The notes under the pieces are model-generated. The model worked only from the letters and a program-made list of their open reading frames with translations. It did not search any database and had not been told where the DNA came from. From NCBI RefSeq assembly GCF_007004545.3, contig NZ_CP045503.2, positions 2,016,501 through 2,080,500 on the forward strand: a stretch of DNA of 64,000 bases, written 5' to 3'. Positions 55,028 through 63,949 of this stretch are shown here, in pieces. The DNA is from Shewanella eurypsychrophilus. Lineage in GTDB: Bacteria > Pseudomonadota > Gammaproteobacteria > Enterobacterales > Shewanellaceae. Numbering within the stretch: position 1 is the stretch's first letter; each line of letters opens with the position of its first letter. The position numbers and the translations under genes were made by a program.

Positions 55028-56608
55028 ATGTCTCCTACTGAAATTTTGCTGCTACTTATGGTGGTACCATTTGTTGCAGCGATAGTCTCATTCTTGGCAA
55101 TACGAGGTGGCGAGGGGGTTAGGAAGCTCGCCATAGGTTGTCATGCACTCTCAATGCTGTTGATTGTCATTCTAGCAATCACCGTAGCTGGGTCGGTATT
55201 TGTCGATGGACCGATACATGCCTTCAATAACTGGATCTATCTTGATGGACTCTCAGCGCTGTTTCTTGCTGTATTAGGTGTAGTCTCATTTCTAACTGGG
55301 ATGTACTCCATTGGCTACATTGGCCATGAGTACGAACATGGTGAGTTATCAGGGACTAAAGTCGCTTTGTACTACGGTTTATTCAACCTGTTTATCGCGA
55401 CAATGATTTTGGCTGTCACCGCTAATAACGTGATCATGATGTGGGTAGCCATTGAAGCGACAACCATATGTTCGGTGTTTTTAGTCGGACTCTACGGTCA
55501 GCGCTCATCACTTGAAGCGGCCTGGAAGTACATTATCATCTGTACAGTGGGTCTAGCATTTGGTCTGTTTGGTTCTATCTTGACATACTCTAATGCGGCC
55601 GCTGTTTTTGCCGACCCTGCTAACGCAATATTCTGGACGGATATTCATCAAAATGCTAAGGCGCTCGATCCCACTTTAGTGCACATCTCCTTCATCTTCA
55701 TCTTGATTGGTTTTGGCACCAAGGTCGGTTTGTTTCCAATGCATGCTTGGCTGCCAGATGCTCACTCTGAGGCACCAAGTCCTGTTAGTGCACTGCTTTC
55801 GGCAGGCCTATTGAACTGTGCGCTGCTGGTGATACTGCGTTATTACATGATCACAGTGAAATCGATAGGTCCTGACTTTCCTCAAACCTTGATGTTGGTA
55901 TTTGGCTTCATGTCGGTCGCTGTCTCGGCGTTCTTCATCATCACTCAGCATGATATTAAACGTAAATTGGCCTACCACAGCGTTGAAAATATGGGGCTTA
56001 TCACCCTTGCTATCGCATTGGGTCCGCTTGGGGTTATTGCTGGGCTTATGCATGTGATCAACCACAGCTTGGCTAAGACACTGATGTTCTGTGGTGCGGG
56101 TAATATCTTACTTAAGTATGGAACTCGCGATATTACGGTGGTGAAAGGGATCTTAAAAGTGGCACCTATGACAGGTATTTTGGTCGCCATCGGTGCGCTT
56201 GCGTTGGGCGGTGTACCGCCATTTAGCATGTTTGTGAGTGAGTTCTTAATGGTCACTGCGGCAATTGGTGAAGATATGCCTTTCTTTACTGTGGCGTTGT
56301 TATCTCTACTTGCGGTTGTTCTCGGTGGCTTAGCACATATGGTTGCATGTTGTGTGATGGGTGATAAGCCCGCAGAAGTTGAGAAGGGGGAACTTGGTTT
56401 CATGACGATTGCCCCTATGGTCGTACTCGTCGGGCTTATTGTCATTATGGGCACATTGATCCCAACCCAGGTCCTGCACGGCATCGACCGCGCCGCATTA
56501 GTGTTACTCGATAGTGATGAGCCGACAGTGCTCAATTTGCTCAACTTACCAGCAGTCTCTCAGTCCACCGAAGTGTTGGTTCCTAACCCAACTCTAGCGC
56601 AGAAATAA
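55028..56608 (+). CDS. hyfF: Hydrogenase-4 component F, antiporter-like membrane subunit
   Basis: 526 residues, equal to E. coli HyfF. The antiporter motifs are 'MMWVAIEATTICSVFLVGLYGQRSSLEAAWKYIIICTVGLAF', 'GFGTKVGLFPMHAWLPDAHSEAPSPVSALLSAG' and 'QHDIKRKLAYHSVENMGLITLAIAL'. The Glu and Lys residues thought to move protons in NuoL-type subunits are kept. It is the third antiporter-like unit of the operon, six bases after hyfE and 12 before hyfG. Confidence 0.92.
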   Translation: MSPTEILLLLMVVPFVAAIVSFLAIRGGEGVRKLAIGCHALSMLLIVILAITVAGSVFVDGPIHAFNNWIYLDGLSALFLAVLGVVSFLTGMYSIGYIGHEYEHGELSGTKVALYYGLFNLFIATMILAVTANNVIMMWVAIEATTICSVFLVGLYGQRSSLEAAWKYIIICTVGLAFGLFGSILTYSNAAAVFADPANAIFWTDIHQNAKALDPTLVHISFIFILIGFGTKVGLFPMHAWLPDAHSEAPSPVSALLSAGLLNCALLVILRYYMITVKSIGPDFPQTLMLVFGFMSVAVSAFFIITQHDIKRKLAYHSVENMGLITLAIALGPLGVIAGLMHVINHSLAKTLMFCGAGNILLKYGTRDITVVKGILKVAPMTGILVAIGALALGGVPPFSMFVSEFLMVTAAIGEDMPFFTVALLSLLAVVLGGLAHMVACCVMGDKPAEVEKGELGFMTIAPMVVLVGLIVIMGTLIPTQVLHGIDRAALVLLDSDEPTVLNLLNLPAVSQSTEVLVPNPTLAQK

Positions 56609-56620
56609 GCGAGGAATCTT

Positions 56621-58396
56621 GTGGAAATGAATACATTAAATCTAAAGAACGCTCAGCAACATAGTCGGCAACAGGCGAAAGCGCAACCAGGCCAAAAGGG
56701 CTTAGGTTATGTCGCCGGTGTTCGTCAACTCTTCCCGTCAGCCATTATTGATGAGGAGTGGCAGACAGATAACCAGGTGACCATTACCGTTAAGCCTACC
56801 GCGCTTATCGATGTGATGAAGTGGCTCTATTACGATCAAGGGGGCTGGCTTGCTGTCACATTTGGTAATGATGAACGCTCACTCCATGGACACTTTGCGG
56901 TATATCACTCACTGTCTATGGAGGGCGAGGTTAAGAGCTGGGTAACCGTTAAGGTGTTAGTTGATGCTAACAGCCAAGAGTTTCCCTCTATTACACCATT
57001 TATTCCTGCAGCCGTATGGGGAGAGCGTGAAGTTCGAGATATGTATGGCCTTCGCCCCGTCGGACTGCCTGATGATCGCCGCTTAGTACTGCCCGATGAT
57101 TGGCCAGAAGATCTGCATCCACTGCGTAAAGATTCGATGGATTATCGTCAGCGCCCTATGCCAACGACTGAGAAAGAGAACTACCCGTTTGATAATCAGT
57201 TAGGTGATGACTCTAATCGTATTATTCCGGTAGGTCCGCTGCATATCACCTCAGATGAGCCGGGACATTTTCGTTTGTTTGTCGATGGTGAAGACATTGT
57301 CGATGCCGATTACCGCATGTTTTATGTGCATCGCGGCATGGAGAAGCTAGCTGAAACCCGTATGGGTTATAACGAAGTGGCTTTTTTAACAGACCGTGTC
57401 TGTGGGATCTGTGGCTTTACCCATAGCGTAGGTTACTCAAACAGTGTCGAAAACTCTCTCGGTATTCAGGTGCCAGAGCGGGCACAGATGATCCGTACCG
57501 TGTTACTTGAAGTTGAACGCTTGCACAGTCATATGCTCAACATCGGCCTGTCTAGTCACTTCGTGGGTTTCGATACCGGCTTTATGCAGTTCTTCCGCGT
57601 GCGTGAAAAGACCATGGCGTTGGCTGAGCTATTGACCGGTGCCCGTAAGACTTACGGTCTGAACCTTATTGGTGGTGTCAGACGCGATATCCTCGGCCCA
57701 CATCGCTCCCAAGGAATTAAGCTGGTGCGTGAAGTGCGCCAAGAGTTTGCCGAGCTGGTGGATTTTCTACTGGCGACGCCAAATATTGAAAGTCGAATTT
57801 CAGGCGTGGGAATCCTAGCGAAAGATATCGCCAGAGATTTCAGTGCAGTGGGACCTCTTATTCGTGGTAGTGGTTTTAAGCGTGATGCACGAATTATCCA
57901 TGGTCAGTCTCTTGAAGCCTACTCAAAGATGCCGATGGAGCTACAAACCGTTGACTCTGGAGATGTCCAAGCTCGTGTTTTAGTCCGTATACGTGAGGTG
58001 TTTGACTCATTGAATATGGTTGAGTGGGGGCTAGATAACCTCGCGGGCGGCAAGCTGCTCGTCGAAGGGTTTGACTATCAACCTAACAAGTTTGCGCTTG
58101 GCTTCACCGAGGCGCCTCGTGGTGAGAACGTTCACTGGAGTATGACAGGGGATAACCAAAAACTCTTCCGCTGGCGTTGCCGCGCGGCGACATATGCGAA
58201 CTGGCCCGTACTGCGCTACATGCTTAGGGGCAACACAGTGTCAGATGCACCATTAATCATCGGTAGCCTTGACCCATGTTACTCCTGTACTGACCGCGTG
58301 ACCGTTGTCGATAGACGTAAGAACAAGAGTAAGACCTTTACGTATAAAGAGTTCGAACGTTATGGCATTGAGCGTAAAAACTCACCACTGAAGTAG
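56621..58396 (+). CDS. hyfG: Hydrogenase-4 large subunit, NuoC/NuoD-like fusion with [NiFe] site
   Basis: 591 residues. The NuoC-like N-terminal part is ~30-180 ('PFIPAAVWGEREVRDMYGLRPVGLPDDRRLVLPDDWPEDLHPLRKD'), followed by the NuoD/large-subunit part. The four Ni ligands are visible as 'DRVCGICGFTHSVGY' (~263) and 'DPCYSCTDRVTVVD' (~550). After CTDR a C-terminal extension of ~31 residues ends 'ERYGIERKNSPLK', which in HycE is cut off by the HycI protease once nickel is in place. Start is GTG five bases after GAGGA; ATG two codons later is an alternative. Confidence 0.94.
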   Translation: MEMNTLNLKNAQQHSRQQAKAQPGQKGLGYVAGVRQLFPSAIIDEEWQTDNQVTITVKPTALIDVMKWLYYDQGGWLAVTFGNDERSLHGHFAVYHSLSMEGEVKSWVTVKVLVDANSQEFPSITPFIPAAVWGEREVRDMYGLRPVGLPDDRRLVLPDDWPEDLHPLRKDSMDYRQRPMPTTEKENYPFDNQLGDDSNRIIPVGPLHITSDEPGHFRLFVDGEDIVDADYRMFYVHRGMEKLAETRMGYNEVAFLTDRVCGICGFTHSVGYSNSVENSLGIQVPERAQMIRTVLLEVERLHSHMLNIGLSSHFVGFDTGFMQFFRVREKTMALAELLTGARKTYGLNLIGGVRRDILGPHRSQGIKLVREVRQEFAELVDFLLATPNIESRISGVGILAKDIARDFSAVGPLIRGSGFKRDARIIHGQSLEAYSKMPMELQTVDSGDVQARVLVRIREVFDSLNMVEWGLDNLAGGKLLVEGFDYQPNKFALGFTEAPRGENVHWSMTGDNQKLFRWRCRAATYANWPVLRYMLRGNTVSDAPLIIGSLDPCYSCTDRVTVVDRRKNKSKTFTYKEFERYGIERKNSPLK

Positions 58397-58405
58397 GGGA
58401 ATAGC

Positions 58406-58969
58406 ATGTTTAAATTGTTAAAGACGATTGCTAAGGCGGGGGAGTCTACCACTAAGTACCCGTTCGCCCCGCTAGAGGTGCCTGAAGATTTTAGAGGTAA
58501 GCCGGAGTATCAGCCTGAGCAGTGTATTGCTTGTGCGGCATGTACTCGGGCATGTCCTGCGAATGCCTTGATTATGGAGACCAATGAGCAAACTGGCGTA
58601 AGACGCTGGCAGCTCTCTTTAGCGCGCTGCATCTATTGCGGCCGCTGTGAAGAGGTCTGTCCAACGGGGGCGATAAAGCTCTCACCCGAGTTTGAGCTTG
58701 CGGTCACGAATAAAGCCGATCTTTATCAGCAGGCTGAGTTTTCACTGTGTCTTTGTCAGGCTTGCGATCAAGCTTTTGCACCTAAAAAAGCGGTGCAATA
58801 TGCACTCGACCTGCTCATTCAAGATGGTTTAGATGAGAGTCAGGTTGAGCTCAGAGCGAAGCAGCTCAATACATGTCCAGAATGTCGCCGCAAGCAGAAT
58901 ATGCTTGAGGGGGACGGCATACTTCAAGGTCACTCATTAACTCAGGAGTCTACTGATGAGAGGAATTAA
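58406..58969 (+). CDS. hyfH: Hydrogenase-4 component H, 4Fe-4S protein (NuoI-like)
   Basis: 187 residues. Two [4Fe-4S] motifs are '[16 protein letters not shown]' (~40) and '[16 protein letters not shown]' (~77), with further Cys pairs late in the protein ('CLCQAC' at ~118 and 'CPEC' at ~160) that could bind zinc or another cluster, as in HycF/HyfH. It links HyfA to the small subunit HyfI. It overlaps hyfI by 14 bases. Confidence 0.92.
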   Translation: MFKLLKTIAKAGESTTKYPFAPLEVPEDFRGKPEYQPEQCIACAACTRACPANALIMETNEQTGVRRWQLSLARCIYCGRCEEVCPTGAIKLSPEFELAVTNKADLYQQAEFSLCLCQACDQAFAPKKAVQYALDLLIQDGLDESQVELRAKQLNTCPECRRKQNMLEGDGILQGHSLTQESTDERN

Positions 58970-59792
58970 GCCACTAATCGGCAATGATCATACTCAAGCC
59001 ATCCCTTTGGTCGTTGATGAGCATATCGCCAAGTTAAAGGGCACCTTGCTGCAGGACATTAAGCGTTCAGCCTATGTGTATCGCGTCGATTGCGGTGGCT
59101 GTAACGCCTGTGAGATTGAGATCTTTGCCGCCATTACCCCGGTATTTGATGCCGAACGCTTTGGGATCAAGGTGGTGGCATCTCCTCGCCATGCCGATAT
59201 TTTACTCTATACCGGTGCGGTGACTCGTTCAATGAGAATGCCAGCGCTCAGGGCATTCGATGCCGCGCCAGATCCTAAAATTGTCATCTCTTATGGTGCC
59301 TGTGGCAACGATGGGGGAATCTTCCATGATCTGTATTGTGTCTGGGGGGGGACGGACAAAATCTTACCTGTTGATGTGTATATTCCTGGTTGTCCACCGA
59401 CACCTGCAGCCACCATCTATGGCTTTGCTGTTGCGTTAGGTCTACTCGATCAAAAGCTAAAAGCTAAGCATCACATCGAAGGCGAGAAAGAGGTTGCCAC
59501 ACTCAAGCACACCGGCATTCCACTGGAACTGAGGATTTTGATAGAGCGTGAAGCCCGTCGCTTTGCCGGATATCGTCATGGGCAGATGATCGCCGATGAG
59601 TTTATGGCCATCTTGGTCGATGCCAAGCCTGACAATGTCGATGCCAAGATAAAAGCTTATCTCGATAAGCGCGGCGATCCTCGCTTGAATGAGATTATCA
59701 CCAACTTAAATGCCGCAGTGCTTGAGCGTTTAGACCAGGATCAGCCTGACAAGCTTGCTGTTAATCAGGAATGCGCTGAGTTGGAGGGGTAA
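58956..59792 (+). CDS. hyfI: Hydrogenase-4 small subunit (NuoB-like)
   Basis: 278 residues, somewhat longer than E. coli HyfI (~252). It carries the cluster ligands in '[27 protein letters not shown]' (~45), '[14 protein letters not shown]' (~112) and '[25 protein letters not shown]' (~148). These bind the [4Fe-4S] cluster nearest the [NiFe] site of HyfG. A C-terminal tail of ~50 residues beyond E. coli length is Asp/Lys/Leu-rich. AGGAG precedes the ATG at a spacing of eight. Confidence 0.93.
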   Translation: MRGIKPLIGNDHTQAIPLVVDEHIAKLKGTLLQDIKRSAYVYRVDCGGCNACEIEIFAAITPVFDAERFGIKVVASPRHADILLYTGAVTRSMRMPALRAFDAAPDPKIVISYGACGNDGGIFHDLYCVWGGTDKILPVDVYIPGCPPTPAATIYGFAVALGLLDQKLKAKHHIEGEKEVATLKHTGIPLELRILIEREARRFAGYRHGQMIADEFMAILVDAKPDNVDAKIKAYLDKRGDPRLNEIITNLNAAVLERLDQDQPDKLAVNQECAELEG

Positions 59793-59794
59793 TT

Positions 59795-60280
59795 ATGTCT
59801 ATGAAATCAGTGTCAGTTGAATCAATGTCAACTAAGTCAGTGCCGGACAAGCCAAAGATACCAGATATGGCAACGATGTCTGACAAAGTGATGTTTTATT
59901 CGCTCAATAGAAAATTTGTTGATGAGAAAGATGATGTTCCCGAGGAGGCCAAAGAGATCATTTATTACGGCTTAGCCATTGGGCATCACCTTGGAATTGT
60001 CGACTGTCTCAAAGTGGTTGTCAGCTGTAGTCGTCAAGCTTATCAAGAGTGGCTCGAGTATCTTCCTGAGGGGAGCGTTGCAAGACAGAAGATGGAGGGC
60101 TTCTTTACCTTTGGGGAGATCACTATATTTCCTGAGCATATCCATATGTTAGCAAATGCCTTTCAGGCTGTTATTGCTGAGCAAACACCTGAGTTTAAAA
60201 CCCTTAGTGAGTCCTTTATTACCGCGCTTGGCGCTCTGCATAGAGAGCCAGATGTTTACATCATGGTGAGGGGCCGCTAA
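59795..60280 (+). CDS. hyfJ: HycH/HyfJ-family formate hydrogenlyase accessory protein
   Basis: 161 residues. From residue 28 ('MSDKVMFYSLNRKFVDEKDDVPEEAKEIIYYGLAIGHHLGIVDCLK') it matches E. coli HycH by recall. The 27 residues before that are a Ser/Lys/Val-rich repeat-like leader ('MSMKSVSVESMSTKSV'). GGAGGGG lies six bases before the first ATG and there is no site before the internal one, so I keep the long form. HycH is needed for large-subunit maturation. It follows hyfI by two bases. Confidence 0.85.
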   Translation: MSMKSVSVESMSTKSVPDKPKIPDMATMSDKVMFYSLNRKFVDEKDDVPEEAKEIIYYGLAIGHHLGIVDCLKVVVSCSRQAYQEWLEYLPEGSVARQKMEGFFTFGEITIFPEHIHMLANAFQAVIAEQTPEFKTLSESFITALGALHREPDVYIMVRGR

Positions 60281-60329
60281 TGAAGGTTCAACAAATAATT
60301 TCAAACAATTTAAAGAGAGGAGAGTAGTC

Positions 60330-60788
60330 ATGGCGACTAACGTACTTTTAGCGGTAGGCAATAGCATGATGGGCGATGATGGTGCTGGCCCTCTTCTCGC
60401 TGAGATGATGTCAAAACACCCGATTGATGACTGGGAGGTTGTTGATGGTGGCAGTGCCCCAGAGAACTGCGTTCATCAGATCCGTCAGCTACAACCAGAG
60501 CGGGTGATCGTTTTTGATGCAGCAGAGATAGGTGAGAAGGCGGGAGAGATCAGGGTCATTGATCCAGATTCGATAGCTGACATGTTTATCATGTCGACCC
60601 ACAGTTTGCCGCTCAATTTTCTAATAGATGACTTAAAGACCTTTATACCGGAAGTGCTGTTTGTTGGCGTACAACCTGCGATTGTCGCATTTTCATTCCC
60701 TATGACTGAGATGGTAGAGGAAGCGGTATCACATCTCTATAAGCAGTTACCTAATTGGCAAGGTAATGGCGGCTTTGCTGTGATCTAG
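60330..60788 (+). CDS. hycI: Hydrogenase maturation endopeptidase (HycI type)
   Basis: 152 residues of the M52/HybD fold. Nickel-sensing residues are visible as Asp/Glu in 'NVLLAVGNSMMGDDGAGPLLAEMM' (~16), Asp in 'VIVFDAAEIGEKAGEI' (~62) and His in 'IMSTHSLPLNFLI' (~90). It cuts the C-terminal tail from the HyfG precursor after Arg. It starts 49 bases after hyfJ with GAGAGGAG in front and is the last clear gene of the operon. Confidence 0.9.
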   Translation: MATNVLLAVGNSMMGDDGAGPLLAEMMSKHPIDDWEVVDGGSAPENCVHQIRQLQPERVIVFDAAEIGEKAGEIRVIDPDSIADMFIMSTHSLPLNFLIDDLKTFIPEVLFVGVQPAIVAFSFPMTEMVEEAVSHLYKQLPNWQGNGGFAVI

Positions 60789-60905
60789 CTGTTTTGTTAA
60801 CTGGATATCTGGTTGATGATGCTGTTAGCTTTCTAAATCAGCATTTGTCAATTAAGCCTGGCAAGGTTATGGAGTTTTGCCGTGATCTAGCTGTTCAGTT
60901 AACTG
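60773..60905 (+). repeat. Short direct repeat spanning the hycI stop
   Basis: A 31-base stretch at 60773-60803 (containing the hycI stop) recurs at 60875-60905 with 27 identities, sharing GTGATCTAGCTGTT and TTAACTG. A 63-codon frame with a TTG start (60794-60985) crosses this area but has no family or ribosome site and contains the hydN activator dyad, so I do not call it a gene. The 385-base gap otherwise holds the hydN control region. Confidence 0.6.
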
Positions 60906-60952
60906 AAGTTGGTGATGACGAACATGAATATCCCCCGTCGTCACTTTTGCTG

Positions 60953-60980
60953 TCATTGATGTCGACATCGACATCAATGA
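60953..60980 (+). promoter_or_regulatory. Upstream activator dyad of hydN-fdhF
   Basis: Perfect 13-base arms TCATTGATGTCGA and TCGACATCAATGA around CA. The TGTCGA core is the same as in the focA and hyf dyads but the half-sites are closer. A further TAGTCGACTA palindrome lies at 61032-61041. The dyad is 90 bases upstream of the -24/-12 promoter. Confidence 0.68.
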
Positions 60981-61069
60981 TATAAGTAACAGATGAGGCT
61001 ATTGAGTTTGTTAGTTGTAACTAATTGATAATAGTCGACTAAAAAACAAAGTTTGCGTGGCGTAACAAC

Positions 61070-61085
61070 TGGTACAGATAATGCT
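61070..61085 (+). promoter_or_regulatory. Sigma-54 (-24/-12) promoter of hydN-fdhF
   Basis: TGGTACAGATAATGCT has GG-N10-GC with TGG.AC at -24 and TGC at -12. It lies 89 bases upstream of hydN. Confidence 0.75.
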
Positions 61086-61173
61086 TTAACTAGATGTCAG
61101 CGATGTTGTCGTTAAGCCTACTTAAGTTCATTAGGCTCGAATTCGAAAATGATCGATTGAAGAGGACTAAGTT

Positions 61174-61722
61174 ATGAATCGGTTTGTATTTGCAGACCCC
61201 AATCTGTGTATCGGATGTAGGACATGCGAAGTGGCCTGTGTGCTGTCCCATCAGGATGATAGCCGCATAGCTGCATTCGATCCCACACGCTTCTACCCAC
61301 GATTGACTCTGGTAAGAAACGGACAGGTGACGACGCCAATTATGTGCCGGCAGTGTGAGGACGCTCCTTGTGAGCAGGTTTGTCCTAACAATGCTATCTA
61401 TCGTGAAGGTGGTCAGGTGCATGTGATCCAAGAGCGATGCATAGGGTGTAAGACCTGTGCAGTAGCTTGCCCATATGGGGCGATGAATGTGGTTGCGTTT
61501 CCGGTTGAACAGAAACCATCATCTGCACTTTTTGCAATGAATAAGATAAAAGCTCAGGCACTAAAGTGTGATCTTTGCGATCATCGAGCGCAGGGCCCTG
61601 CATGTGTAGAGGTCTGTCCAACGAACGCTTTGAGAGTCATAGAGCCAGAGGATATGACTAAGCTCAATCAACAGAAACGTCAAGAGGCTGCAGTTGCTGC
61701 ATTAGCCGGCGTTCCTATGTAA
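61174..61722 (+). CDS. hydN: Electron transport protein HydN, 4Fe-4S
   Basis: 182 residues. Four cluster motifs: 'CIGCRTCEVAC' (~12), 'CRQCEDAPCEQVCP' (~56), 'CIGCKTCAVACP' (~87) and 'CDLCDHRAQGPACVEVCP' (~129). It matches E. coli HydN in size and order and is paired with fdhF, 29 bases upstream of it. It likely takes electrons from FdhF. AGAGGA precedes the ATG. Confidence 0.92.
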   Translation: MNRFVFADPNLCIGCRTCEVACVLSHQDDSRIAAFDPTRFYPRLTLVRNGQVTTPIMCRQCEDAPCEQVCPNNAIYREGGQVHVIQERCIGCKTCAVACPYGAMNVVAFPVEQKPSSALFAMNKIKAQALKCDLCDHRAQGPACVEVCPTNALRVIEPEDMTKLNQQKRQEAAVAALAGVPM

Positions 61723-61751
61723 ATATTTTCTTTAACAGTGAGAGTGTAGCG

Positions 61752-63899
61752 ATGAAGAAAACAATAACAGTATGTCCGTACTGCGGTACCGGATGTAAGC
61801 TAAATTTAATTACCGAAAATGGTAAATTAGTCGGTGCAGAGCCTGCCGATGGCCGTACTAATCAGGGCGATCTTTGTCTCAAGGGTTACTATGGTTGGGA
61901 TTTTTTAAACGACACAAACCTGCTGACGCCACGGCTTAAGCATCCGATGATCAGACGGACTAAAGAGTCACAATTAGAAATCGTCTCATGGGATGAAGCC
62001 ATAAAGTTTGCGGCAGACAAGTTATCCAGTATTAAAAAACGTTTCGGTCCAGATACCATTATGACAACGGGTTCAGCCCGAGGACCAGGAAATGAAGCCA
62101 ACTATGTGATGCAGAAGTTTGCCCGTGCCGTTATCGGCACAAACAATGTCGACCACTGTGCTAGGGTGTGACACGCCCCTTCAGTTGCCGGTCTGGTAAC
62201 AACAGTTGGAAACGGTGCAATGAGTAATTCCATCACCGAGATACAAGATACAAAATGTTTATTTGTGTTTGGCTACAACGCAGCGGACTCACATCCCATC
62301 GTAGCGAAACATATTCTTAAGGCGAAAGCCAATGGCGCTAAAGTGATTGTGTGTGATCCACGCATGGTTGAAACTGCCAGAATTGCCGATCAGTGGTTAC
62401 CACTGAAAAATGGATCCAATATGGCTCTGATTAATGCATTTGCCAATGTGTTGATTGAAGAGGGGCTGTATGACTCTGAATTTGTAGCACTGCATGCTGA
62501 CAACTTCGAAGAGTATTGCGAGACCATTAAGAAGTATACCCCAGAGTATGTAGAAACCATTACAGGCTTAAAAGCCGAAGAAATTCGTTTGGCGATCCGT
62601 ACCTATGCTAATGCATCTGAGTCGATGATCTTATGGGGTATGGGTGTTACGCAATATGGTCAAGCAGTCGATGTGGTTAAAGGCCTTGCAAGTCTAGCTG
62701 TTATGACGGGGAACTTTGGTCGCCGTGGCGTGGGCGTAGGCCCAGTGCGGGGGCAGAATAATGTTCAGGGTACCTGTGATATGGGCATGTTGCCTAATGT
62801 CTATCCTGGCTACCAAAATGTAGATGATGATGAGGTTAGAGCCAAGTTTGAACAAGCGTGGGGAGTGCCGTTATCGTCCAAACCTGGTTATACTTTAACG
62901 ACGCTTGGTCACAGGGTAAAAGATGGCACTTGTAAGGCCTACTATATCTTTGGTGAAGATCCTGCGCAGACTGAGGCCGATCTGGCTCATTTGCGTAAGA
63001 CCATCAAGGGGATGGAGCTGGTTATTGTGCAAGATATCTTTATGACACAGACCGCCGAGATGGCCGATGTGATATTCCCTGCAACCAGTTGGGGTGAACA
63101 TGAGTGTGTCTATTCGAGTGCCGACCGTGGATTCCAGCGCAGTTACCCGGCGATAAATCCTCCAGAAAATGTTAAGCATGATTGGGAGATTTTCTGCTTA
63201 ATGGCGACGGCAATGGGCTACCCTATGTCTTATCAAAATACTGAAGAGATTTGGGATGAAGTGAGAAGTATTGCGCCGTTATTTGCGGGTGCAACATACG
63301 AGAAAATGGAGGGACTGAAAACGGTGCAGTGGCCTTGTCCAACGGTGGATCACCCTGGTACCTCTTTCTTGTTCGAGGGGGCAAAGTTTACTACGCCAAA
63401 TGGAAGAGCCCAGTTATTTGCAAGTGAGTGGCGACCCCCATTAGAGCAACCGGATGAAGAGTATCCGCTGGTTTTGTCGACTGTGCGAGAAGTTGGGCAT
63501 TACTCTTGTCGTTCCATGACAGGTAACTGTTCTGCCCTACAGACTTTGGCTGATGAGCCTGGCTATGTGCAGATACACCCAGATGATGCCAGAGCACTAG
63601 GGATCCGTGATCAGCAGCTAGTGTGGATATCGTCCCGTCGTGGCAAAGTCATAACCCGGGCTGCGGTCAATGAACGAGTCAATATGGGCGCCGTCTATAT
63701 GACTTATCAGTGGTGGATTGGTGCTTGTAATGAGCTCACAATCGAGCACTTAGATCCGATATCATTTACGCCTGAATATAAGTATTGTGCGGTTAAGATA
63801 GAACTTATTCAGGACCAAAAATGGGCTGAGAATTATGTTCAAACTGAATATAGTGCGCTTAAAGCTAAGTTAAGAAAAACAGCAACAGGAACAGCCTAG
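61752..63899 (+). CDS. fdhF: Formate dehydrogenase H, selenocysteine-containing (Sec140 read through TGA)
   Basis: 715 residues when the in-frame TGA at 62169-62171 is read as Sec; this equals E. coli FdhF, and the Sec falls at residue 140 in 'VDHCARV-U-HAPSVAGL', with catalytic His141 next. A conventional caller splits it into a 139-residue piece and a late-start piece. The [4Fe-4S] ligands are Cys8, 11, 15 and 42, with Lys44 ('CPYCGTGC', 'GDLCLKG'). The molybdopterin-binding region includes 'RGQNNVQGTCDMG', and the C-terminal domain 'EVGHYSCRSMTGNC'. It oxidises formate to CO2 and feeds HydN and Hyf. A terminator follows. Confidence 0.96.
62169..62206 (+). promoter_or_regulatory. SECIS-like element directly after the fdhF UGA
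   Basis: Starting at the TGA, GTTGCCGGTCTGGTAACAAC (62184-62203) can fold with outer pairs GTT/AAC, inner pairs CC/GG and an apical GGTCT, as in the E. coli fdhF SECIS (GGUCU loop with a bulged U). Distance from UGA to loop is also like E. coli. It should bind the winged helices of SelB. Confidence 0.8.
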
Positions 63900-63911
63900 T
63901 TTAAGATAGAT

Positions 63912-63949
63912 CTCTCGGTATGGTTAGTTATGTGAAGCTATGCCGAGAG
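63912..63949 (+). terminator. Terminator-like hairpin after fdhF
   Basis: CTCTCGGTATGG and CTATGCCGAGAG pair (with G-T wobbles) around a 14-base loop, followed by TATTTATT, 12 bases after the fdhF stop. Confidence 0.7.

Noticed and set aside
60794..60985. 63-codon frame after hycI with a TTG start
   Set aside because: It has no ribosome site and no recognisable family, it contains the 28-base activator dyad, and it is built partly from a duplicated stretch of the hycI end.
62220..63899. A separate formate dehydrogenase gene starting after a stop codon
   Set aside because: The preceding 139-codon frame is the same reading frame and the only break is TGA at the Sec140 position, with a SECIS-like hairpin and Sec genes nearby. 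One Sec-containing gene explains both parts.
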